A stretch of DNA of 12,395 bases from Chryseobacterium sp. UBA6632. GTDB lineage: Bacteria; Bacteroidota; Bacteroidia; Flavobacteriales; Weeksellaceae. This document shows positions 7,205 to 12,395 of this stretch, in pieces. Location: positions 1 through 12,395 of the forward strand of contig DKLU01000068.1 in assembly GCA_002455915.1 (NCBI GenBank), given 5' to 3'. The notes under the pieces are model-generated. The model made no database searches and was not told the DNA's origin. It saw nothing but the letters and a program-made list of their open reading frames with translations. Position 1 is the first letter of the stretch. Each line of letters begins with the position of its first letter. Both the position numbers and the translations under genes were made by a program.

Positions 7205-7238
7205 AAAAACCTCTATATCATTGATATAAAGGGTTTTT
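7205..7238 (-). terminator. Rho-independent terminator of ssrA
   Basis: AAAAACC at 7205-7211 pairs with GGTTTTT at 7232-7238, with an inner TATATCA/TGATATA stem (7214-7228). Read on the minus strand the stem is followed by a T run, about 35 nt past the tmRNA 3' end. The same structure is found in the diverged copy at 4489-4525. Confidence 0.75.
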
Positions 7239-7280
7239 AGTTGCTAAAAGGTGTCATAACCTTTCATTCCGGTGGAGTTG
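7211..7280 (+). repeat. ssrA 3' end and flank, proximal att-like direct repeat
   Basis: This is the intact partner of 4498-4567: 53 of 70 positions agree in an ungapped alignment. It includes the acceptor strand of tmRNA (7274-7280), the discriminator, the spacer and most of the terminator. As the copy attached to a functional ssrA, it would be the regenerated att site that keeps tmRNA intact after integration. Confidence 0.6.
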
Positions 7281-7672
7281 GAGGGATTCGAACCCTCGTC
7301 CAAACAAGCAATACATAAGCTTTCTACATGCTTATTCTACTATTGATTTTTCGACCGGAGGCAGAGAGTAGACACCCAACTTCCGGCTTATCTTCTGAGG
7401 TTTTCGAGTTTTAGCCAAAGTGTCTAAAACCTTATTTCCGCATTCCTATATCCCAGGATCAAACGCCGCAGAACAGAGCATTTGTGGAATATCTTGCTCC
7501 CTTACTAAAGTCTTCGGGGAAACGCTTGATCTACTATACTTCGATATTAAGCTGCAAGAGCGAACTCTTCGTTGCCAGTTAAAATTTTGTAGCAAGGGAT
7601 TAAAGAGATCGCGCTACGGTTCTCTGCATGCTTACTTACCCATTGACCTTGCTGTCGAAACCAGTCAACCCC
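7273..7672 (-). ncRNA. ssrA: Transfer-messenger RNA (tmRNA)
   Basis: tmRNA rescues stalled ribosomes and tags the nascent peptide for proteolysis, acting with SmpB. The 5' end GGGGTTGACTGGTTTCGACAG (7672 downward) is the classic tRNA-like start. Its acceptor GGGGUUG pairs with CAACUCC (7274-7280) with one G-U. The T arm is seen as GAGGG-TTCGAAT-CCCTC (7281-7297), and the discriminator is A at 7273. The next encoded bases are CCG rather than CCA, so the CCA end must be completed enzymatically. An internal tag reading frame is at 7547-7576. Size is about 400 nt, as usual, and it appears complete. It serves as the integration target for the islet to its left. Confidence 0.95.
7547..7576 (-). other. 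tmRNA proteolysis-tag reading frame
   Basis: Minus-strand codons from GGC (7576) to TAA (7547-7549) encode GNEEFALAA then stop. The ALAA end is the normal signal for ClpXP-type proteases, and the frame sits centrally in tmRNA. The resume codon is inferred as GGC (Gly). Confidence 0.85.
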
Positions 7673-7688
7673 ATAAATAAAGTGAATG

Positions 7689-7696
7689 CAAAGATA
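7689..7696 (-). promoter_or_regulatory. ssrA promoter -7 box
   Basis: TATCTTTG on the minus strand matches TAnnTTTG and lies 16 nt before the mature tmRNA 5' end, which leaves a short leader that RNase P would remove. A clear -33 TTG is not seen. Confidence 0.6.
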
Positions 7697-7784
7697 AGAC
7701 TTTTGTTTAAATTATGATTAATATTGATGGTCGCTTTTTTGATATTAATTATTTCTGAGAGCTTAATTCAATTCATATCAATAA

Positions 7785-7814
7785 AAAAGTGCCGAAAATA
7801 ATCTCGACACTTTT
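7785..7814 (-). terminator. Terminator of the large surface-protein gene
   Basis: AAAAGTG at 7785-7791 pairs with CACTTTT at 7808-7814, with an inner CGA/TCG (7793-7795 with 7804-7806) and one mismatch. On the minus strand the stem is followed by a T-rich tract. It begins 5 nt after the stop codon of the surface-protein gene. Confidence 0.75.
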
Positions 7815-7819
7815 AATAG

Positions 7820-10800
7820 TTAATCTCTGTTTTTCAATAATACCCAGCCGTTTAGCATGATTGTCTTTTTGGTAACAGGGTCTTCCCATGATAATTTATA
7901 CCAATAAGTGCCTGTTGGGGCTTCTCTTCCAATATATTTTCCGTCCCAAATGGTGTTTTTAGCACTCGCTTTGAAGATTTCCTTTCCGTATCGGTCAAAA
8001 ATGCTTCCTGTAAAATTTTTGTATTTGCTTAATGGAGTTAAATCAAGCACATCATTTATTCCATCTCCATTGGGCGTGATCGCATTTGATAGAACAAAAG
8101 TGTAGTATTCTGTATAAGCATCACATAAAATACCTCTGTTTCTTACTCTTATAGGATATTGAGTGTTTTTTAAAACATTAGTAAATACATTTGAAGCTTG
8201 CCATATCACTCCATTGTCAATTGAATATTCTAATGGAAGAGGGCTGTTATTTTTAGCTTTAATCGTTAAAGAATTATTATTGTAAACAATTTCTAAAATT
8301 TCAGGAACAATAGTGTATGAAACTTTTGCACTGAAAGTTTTAGAACAGAAACCATTACTTATAGTCACAGAATAGGTTCCTGCCGCGGTCGGGTGAATAA
8401 CCTGTGTAGTTTCTCCTGTACTCCAAGAATAAGTATAACTCGGCCCAGATAGAGCGGTTCCTGCATCTAAATTGGCTTTGTGTCCTTCACAAATTTCAGT
8501 ATCCTGTAAAATGGATGTAATTTCTGGAACAACGTTGATCGTTATGGTTGTAGGGGCTGATGATATACAACCGTTTGCCCCAGTTCCTGTTACGGAATAG
8601 GTTGTGGTCGTTAATGGGGTTACAGTCTGTGTGTTTCCTGAGCCTGATAATCCTGCCCAAACATAGTTTACCGCTCCGGATGCTGTAATGATTGCAGATT
8701 CTCCTTTACAGATGGTCATTTTAGAGCTTGTAAGAATTATGGTGGGTGGAGAAGTATTTTTTACAACATTTACACTCGCTTGTTTTACACATCCGTTCGG
8801 TGTTGCACTTGTGATTTTTAAAGTATAAGTTCCTCCGTTATTTACAGTCGGAGTTAAAGTATTGGCTCCTGAAACAATATTTCCACCTCCCGAAGCTGTC
8901 CATAAATAAGTTGCTCCTGCTTGGTATACCGATGAGGTTGCATCCAACATAATTTGAGGATTTGTACATGTAATTTGCGCCGGATTGGCAATATTCACAA
9001 CAATTAAAGGATCCATTGTCACCGTTACAGATTTTTGATATTGACATCCTAAAGACGTTGTTACGGTTACTGTATACGTTCCCGGAGATGTTATGGTTGC
9101 TGTGGCGCCCGTCGTTCCGTTCGACCATGAAAAAGTATTTCCGGTTCCTTGGGCAGTAGCAGTGAGAATAGTGGATGAATTTTCACAGAACGTCAAATTT
9201 CCTGTTATCTGAAGATTAGGGTCAACCCCGTTTACCACCGTGAAACTCGCTGCACTACTTGTACATGTACCATTGTTATTGGTTAAAGTGTAGGTTCCGG
9301 CAGTCGTAACGGTAATAGATTGTGTTGTTGCTCCCGTAGACCATACATTTCCTGTTGATGCATTAGATGTTAAAGTTACTCCATTACCATTGCAGATGGC
9401 TGGCCCGGAAGCAGTGATTGTAGGAGCTGCATTTGTATTAATCGTTAATTGCAATTGCGCCACTTTCGCACATGTCGCCGATTTTACTCTTACATAAATC
9501 GTTGTATTTCCAGAAGTATAAGTTGTTGGATTATTAATTGTGTTTGAATTTCCCGCCACTGCATCAGCTTGATTCAAATAAAAATCAAATGTCACACCTG
9601 AAGTCGTACTAATCGCAGTTTGAGCAGAAGTAAGATTAAATATCGCGGTTGAAGAATTCGAACATTGACTTAAACTCGAATTTTGCACCACTGGAACCAC
9701 GCCCTGTGTCACCGTGATAGATTTTTGATATTCACAGTTTGCTGGTGTTTTCACTGTCACTGTATATGTTCCCGCTGTTGAAACTGAGATTGTATTTCCT
9801 GTAGATCCATTCGACCAAGTGTAAGTATTTCCTGTTCCAGAAGCAGAGGCTGTTAATTGAGTAGGAGATTCACATAAGACGGTATTTCCTGTAATTTGAA
9901 CATTAGGATTACTTTCTGCAGTAATCGTGATGCTTGCCGGAGCACTTGTACATCCACCGTTAGTATTAGTCACTGTATACGTTCCGGGCGTTGTCACGGT
10001 GATGGATGGCGTTGTAGCACCTGTAGACCAAGTGTTTCCTGTTGCTTGACTTGATGTTAAGGTGACGTTTCCGCCAAAACAGATAGTATTTGAGGAACTT
10101 GTAATCGTAGGAGGAGAAAGGGTAGTAGTGTTAAGTTGTATTTGAGCTTCAGTGTCACATAGGGTAGAAGTAGGATCTTTTATGATGACCTTTATTGTTG
10201 TATTTGTTGAGTATTGAAAATTAGTGGGGTTACTTATAGGTGTTGAGCTTCCCAATATATAGTAAGTAAAGATATAATTGGCTGGATTGCTGACCAATTG
10301 AGAATTAAAGGATGTTAAGTCTACCGTTGCGCTAGAAGAAGCATTTACGCATTTTGTTGCCGTAATAGTATTTTGTAAAAGAGATACTTTATCCACATAA
10401 ATTTTTGCATTTTTAATTGAATGTCGTGATGTTGCACCACCTGTTGAAGCTGAAAAACCAAAATATCCCTGTGTCATATTTACCGCTCCGCCTGACGGTT
10501 GAAAAGATTGGCTGACGATCTGCTGGTTATCTATTTTTACGGTAATAATCCAATTGGCTGCATTGGCAGGATCAATTTCTCCGTTCACTTCTACATGACG
10601 ATAATTTCCGGTAATAAAAGGAATGGTAGATAAAAGATCATTAGAATGATAGGTACTTCCTGTCGTATTATTCATTTCTATATTGGAGCTCACATTATTT
10701 GTGCCATATAGTATATGAACTTTACTCATTAATGACTCTGTGTAATTATTATAAGTATCAAAGCCTATCATAAGGCCTTCTGCATTATTTGGAATTCCTA

Positions 10801-11146
10801 AGCCCCCTCCTGAAATGTACGAAGTCGGCGGATTCGTAATATACCAAAAGGCAAGTCCGTCTCCTTTTCCATAAGTAGGATTTCCGGCACCATCAATTCT
10901 GAAGTCAAATTCTACTTTCCATTTGTTGCAGTATTTAAGGTTGATAGGTGCATTCAGTTTAATACCTCCGGAGGTATTAGTTTGATTATCAGTAAGCCGA
11001 ATAAAATCACCGCTTACAATGGCGGAAGAGACAAGGCTCCAGCCGGTAGTATTTACAGGATTCCCTGAAAGTTGATACGTTTGTGAAAAAAGGTTGCCGC
11101 ATAGTGATACTAATATGGCAACAATAAATAAATATTGCTTTTTCAT
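7820..11146 (-). CDS. Secreted L-type-lectin-like, Ig-repeat surface protein with T9SS type B sorting domain
   Basis: A 1108-residue protein, probably exported by Sec and then to the surface by the type IX system, acting as an adhesin. Residues 1-22 (MKKQYLFIVAILVSLCGNLFS) are a signal peptide, which is why I start at the ATG at 11144-11146 rather than 6 codons upstream. Residues about 23-255 look like a bacterial L-type (legume) lectin domain: GDGLAFWYI, GLMIGFDTYNN and GYFGFSASTGGAT are typical. Residues about 257-940 are Cys-containing Ig/PKD-like repeats with GTYTVT strands, including a duplicated three-module unit. The C-terminus (about 1021-1108) carries NAITPNGDGINDVLDL, FDRYGKEIF, W.GKY and TGTYWYKL, the gliding-motility-associated (TIGR04131/CHU_C) type B T9SS signal. 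The sugar or partner bound is unknown. A hairpin terminator follows the stop. Confidence 0.9.
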   Translation of the reverse strand: MKKQYLFIVAILVSLCGNLFSQTYQLSGNPVNTTGWSLVSSAIVSGDFIRLTDNQTNTSGGIKLNAPINLKYCNKWKVEFDFRIDGAGNPTYGKGDGLAFWYITNPPTSYISGGGLGIPNNAEGLMIGFDTYNNYTESLMSKVHILYGTNNVSSNIEMNNTTGSTYHSNDLLSTIPFITGNYRHVEVNGEIDPANAANWIITVKIDNQQIVSQSFQPSGGAVNMTQGYFGFSASTGGATSRHSIKNAKIYVDKVSLLQNTITATKCVNASSSATVDLTSFNSQLVSNPANYIFTYYILGSSTPISNPTNFQYSTNTTIKVIIKDPTSTLCDTEAQIQLNTTTLSPPTITSSSNTICFGGNVTLTSSQATGNTWSTGATTPSITVTTPGTYTVTNTNGGCTSAPASITITAESNPNVQITGNTVLCESPTQLTASASGTGNTYTWSNGSTGNTISVSTAGTYTVTVKTPANCEYQKSITVTQGVVPVVQNSSLSQCSNSSTAIFNLTSAQTAISTTSGVTFDFYLNQADAVAGNSNTINNPTTYTSGNTTIYVRVKSATCAKVAQLQLTINTNAAPTITASGPAICNGNGVTLTSNASTGNVWSTGATTQSITVTTAGTYTLTNNNGTCTSSAASFTVVNGVDPNLQITGNLTFCENSSTILTATAQGTGNTFSWSNGTTGATATITSPGTYTVTVTTSLGCQYQKSVTVTMDPLIVVNIANPAQITCTNPQIMLDATSSVYQAGATYLWTASGGGNIVSGANTLTPTVNNGGTYTLKITSATPNGCVKQASVNVVKNTSPPTIILTSSKMTICKGESAIITASGAVNYVWAGLSGSGNTQTVTPLTTTTYSVTGTGANGCISSAPTTITINVVPEITSILQDTEICEGHKANLDAGTALSGPSYTYSWSTGETTQVIHPTAAGTYSVTISNGFCSKTFSAKVSYTIVPEILEIVYNNNSLTIKAKNNSPLPLEYSIDNGVIWQASNVFTNVLKNTQYPIRVRNRGILCDAYTEYYTFVLSNAITPNGDGINDVLDLTPLSKYKNFTGSIFDRYGKEIFKASAKNTIWDGKYIGREAPTGTYWYKLSWEDPVTKKTIMLNGWVLLKNRD
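9014..9700 (-). repeat. Second copy of a three-module repeat unit in the surface protein
   Basis: It encodes a C-N-S-S-T-A-x-F-x-L module, then PTITASGPAIC...GTYTLTNN..CTS, then NLQITGNLTFCENSS...GTYTVTVTTSLGCQYQKSVTV. Each of the three modules has a counterpart in the same order in the unit at 9707-10378. The DNA copies are clearly diverged, so this is an old tandem duplication. Confidence 0.7.
9707..10378 (-). repeat. First copy of a three-module repeat unit in the surface protein
   Basis: It encodes a C-V-N-A-S-S-S-A-T-V-D-L module, then PTITSSSNTIC...GTYTVTNT..CTS, then NVQITGNTVLCESPT...GTYTVTVKTPANCEYQKSITV. The partner unit is at 9014-9700. Length is about 224 residues against 229 for the other copy. 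Confidence 0.7.
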
Positions 11147-11253
11147 TACATGTGTTTTGCGCAAGTGTAATGAAAATATTGAATAGGTTGGTATAGAATT
11201 TATTCAATTTTAAATCCTCATTTTTAATTTTTTAGCATTTGTCATAGAATAAT

Positions 11254-11284
11254 TTTGTGTTTTAATAAAAAAGTTTTATTTTTG
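11254..11284 (+). promoter_or_regulatory. rpsU promoter (TTTG-N19-TAnnTTTG)
   Basis: TTTG at 11254-11257 and TATTTTTG at 11277-11284 are separated by 19 nt, an exact match to the Bacteroidetes housekeeping promoter. The -7 box ends 23 nt before the rpsU ATG, so the 5' UTR is short. On the other strand, a weak TACACTTG-like box lies near the start of the surface-protein gene but is not convincing. Confidence 0.8.
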
Positions 11285-11295
11285 CAATCCAAAAT

Positions 11296-11301
11296 GAGAT
11301 G
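11296..11301 (+). promoter_or_regulatory. Shine-Dalgarno-like GAGATG before rpsU
   Basis: GAGATG ends 6 nt before the ATG, the right spacing for a Shine-Dalgarno sequence, and differs from GAGGTG at one position. Most genes in this window lack any such element, as usual in Bacteroidetes, whose ribosomes hide the anti-SD with the help of bS21. An SD in front of the bS21 gene therefore fits autoregulation. Confidence 0.45.
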
Positions 11302-11307
11302 TAATAT

Positions 11308-11505
11308 ATGTTAATAATTCCAGTAAAAGACGGAGAGTCTATCGACAGAGCATTAAAAAAATATAAAAGAAAATTTGATAAAACGGGTACAGTGCGTCAA
11401 TTAAGAGCTAGACAAGCGTTTATCAAGCCTTCAGTAACTTTAAGACAAGCTAGATTGAAAGCTGCTCACAAGCAAAGAAATCTTAGCAAAGAAGAACAGG
11501 CTTAA
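11308..11505 (+). CDS. rpsU: 30S ribosomal protein bS21
   Basis: A 65-residue bS21. It opens MLIIPVKDGESIDRALKKYK and is rich in Lys and Arg, with RQLRARQAFIKPSV and RQARLKAAHKQR in the usual positions; the length is normal for Bacteroidetes. bS21 sits on the 30S platform near the 3' end of 16S rRNA and in flavobacteria helps sequester the anti-Shine-Dalgarno. It has its own promoter (11254-11284) and a hairpin terminator 25 nt after the stop. The following gene is a Xer-type recombinase, the common flavobacterial order, which marks this side of the window as core chromosome. Confidence 0.97.
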   Translation: MLIIPVKDGESIDRALKKYKRKFDKTGTVRQLRARQAFIKPSVTLRQARLKAAHKQRNLSKEEQA

Positions 11506-11529
11506 GAAAAATTTTCTTAAACACATACT

Positions 11530-11577
11530 AAGTTCACTTTTTAAATAGTTATATTTGAAGAGTGAACTTTTGTTTTT
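11530..11577 (+). terminator. rpsU terminator
   Basis: AAGTTCACT at 11530-11538 is a perfect 9-bp inverted match to AGTGAACTT at 11561-11569, followed by a T-rich run (TTGTTTTTATA). The loop is long (22 nt), but the stem and tail are convincing. Confidence 0.75.
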
Positions 11578-11746
11578 ATACATTGATGATATTTAAAGTG
11601 ATAATTTACTACATAATACCAATTCACCGAGATCTTTGTTAAGCAGAGCGCCTTTGTAAGCCTTAAAAACAAATAGGAGTAAAAAGAAAACTTAGTGTTC
11701 TTTGTGTTAAAATATTCAAGCACAAAATAATATTCAAAAAAATAAC
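11578..11746. other. Intergenic stretch with CTTTGT-rich degenerate repeat
   Basis: There is no gene in this stretch. It carries CTTTGTTAAG (11634), CTTTGTAAG (11652) and CTTTGTGTTA (11700) around GCAGAGCGCCTTTG, with CTTAGTGTTCTTTGTG near the end. This resembles the CTTTG/CTTAG-rich dispersed intergenic repeats I associate with flavobacterial genomes, but that is recollection rather than a search. No clear TAnnTTTG promoter for the downstream recombinase is seen. Confidence 0.35.
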
Positions 11747-12395
11747 ATGCTGAACAAATTTTTAGAATATTTACAATTCGAAAAGAGGTATTCTCCTCAT
11801 ACCATTACAAGCTATAAAAAAGATCTTGAAGATTTTTCTCATTTCTATCTTAAAACAGAATCCTCAGAAGATATTTCTAAAGCAGATAAAAAAATCATCC
11901 GAAACTTTATTGTTGAACTCAGTGAAAATAATATTTCTAAAAGAAGTATTAATAGAAAATTATCATCGCTTCGCAGTTTTTATCTCTTCCTTTTGAAAAT
12001 TGGTGAAATAAAAGTTTCTCCCGCTGAAAGTATTTCATCATTAAAATTTTATCCGGAAAGGCAAGTTCCTATGTCTACAGACGAGATGCAAGTGCTTGAA
12101 GAAAAGGTTTTTACTCAAATCACAGATGTGCTGGAAAAATGTATTGTTGAGGTTCTCTACCAAACAGGAATTCGAAAAGGAGAGCTTTGTGGTATGATGT
12201 TTGAGAATGTAAATATAGACGAAAACGAAATAAAAATAATAGGGAAGGGAAATAAACAAAGAATGATTCCCATTTCCGCAGATTTATCAAATTTGCTGAA
12301 AAGCTATTTAGAAATACGCCAGCCGCAAACAGAATATAAATCATATTTTTTTGTAAATAAGAAAGGGAAAAAACTCACCGAAAAATTTGTTTATG
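11747..12395 (+). CDS. XerC/XerD-family tyrosine recombinase, 5' part (3' end outside window)
   Basis: The first 216 residues of a site-specific tyrosine recombinase, starting MLNKFLEYLQFEKRYSPHTI and open to the right edge. Residues 1-90 are the SAM-like core-binding domain (SPHTITSYKKDL, then RSINRKLSSLRSFYLFL). The catalytic domain begins near 107, with QTGIRKGEL at 139-147 giving the box I Arg at 143, and GKGNKQRMIPI at 166-176 supplying the conserved Lys turn. The HxxR box and the nucleophilic Tyr would lie past the edge. Xer proteins resolve chromosome dimers at dif. The position directly after rpsU is the conserved flavobacterial locus, so I take it as the housekeeping enzyme, not the integrase of the ssrA islet. 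XerC versus XerD cannot be settled here. Confidence 0.92.
   Translation, partial: MLNKFLEYLQFEKRYSPHTITSYKKDLEDFSHFYLKTESSEDISKADKKIIRNFIVELSENNISKRSINRKLSSLRSFYLFLLKIGEIKVSPAESISSLKFYPERQVPMSTDEMQVLEEKVFTQITDVLEKCIVEVLYQTGIRKGELCGMMFENVNIDENEIKIIGKGNKQRMIPISADLSNLLKSYLEIRQPQTEYKSYFFVNKKGKKLTEKFVY

Noticed and set aside
7420..7680. An 86-aa plus-strand open frame
   Set aside because: It lies antisense to the tmRNA gene and its apparent coding is a by-product of that RNA's conserved sequence.
7961..11000. Possible CRISPR or tandem DNA repeat in the 3.3-kb gene
   Set aside because: The periodicity is protein-level (GTYTVT-type Ig repeats) with diverged DNA. There are no uniform repeat-spacer units.
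11541..11723. A 60-aa minus-strand open frame
   Set aside because: It starts in the repeat-rich intergenic stretch and reads through the rpsU terminator, with no recognisable motif or start signal.
12041..12344. Two minus-strand open frames of 72 and 74 codons
   Set aside because: Both are antisense shadows of the recombinase gene, which has clear family motifs on the plus strand.
11747..12395. The tyrosine recombinase as the integrase of the ssrA islet
   Set aside because: It is on the core side, next to rpsU, in the usual flavobacterial order, and is separated from the islet by ssrA and a large surface-protein gene.

Overview
The window looks like a chromosomal segment of a flavobacterium, most likely Chryseobacterium or a close relative. 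The evidence is the AT-rich sequence, Bacteroidetes-type promoters (TAnnTTTG), a large surface protein with a type IX secretion (CHU_C / gliding-motility-associated) C-terminal domain, and the order rpsU then a Xer-type recombinase. The genus is an inference from style and gene order, not from a search.

Left part (1-4471, plus strand): a tightly spaced run of three genes. They are the 3' two thirds of a type III restriction Res subunit (helicase plus PD-ExK nuclease), a small protein with a C-terminal HTH, and a DUF262/DUF1524 (GmrSD-type) modification-dependent restriction protein. Gaps are 17 and 15 nt, so this looks like one anti-phage operon whose 5' end (probably including the mod methylase) lies outside the window.

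Middle part (about 4490-7280): a roughly 2.7 kb accessory islet. It lies between the 3' end and terminator of the tmRNA gene ssrA (about 7211-7280, minus strand) and a diverged direct copy of the same 70 bases at 4498-4567 (53 of 70 identical by hand count, no gaps). This is the footprint expected of integration at the 3' end of ssrA, and it suggests tandem elements: islet 1 is 4568-7210, and islet 2 is the restriction operon further left. Islet 1 holds a decayed paralogue of the HTH gene, a stand-alone sigma-54 (RpoN) DNA-binding domain protein, and a translationally coupled minus-strand pair. The pair is a small nucleotidyltransferase-fold protein and an unrecognised 306-aa partner. This pair is the best candidate for an undescribed defence or toxin-antitoxin-like system. 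No island integrase is visible in the window.

Right part (7273-12395) is core chromosome. It contains ssrA (tag GNEEFALAA) with its promoter, and a 1108-aa secreted L-type-lectin-like, Ig-like-repeat protein with a type B T9SS sorting domain (minus). It continues with rpsU (plus), which has a textbook promoter and a Shine-Dalgarno-like element, and the first 216 codons of a Xer-family tyrosine recombinase that runs off the right edge.
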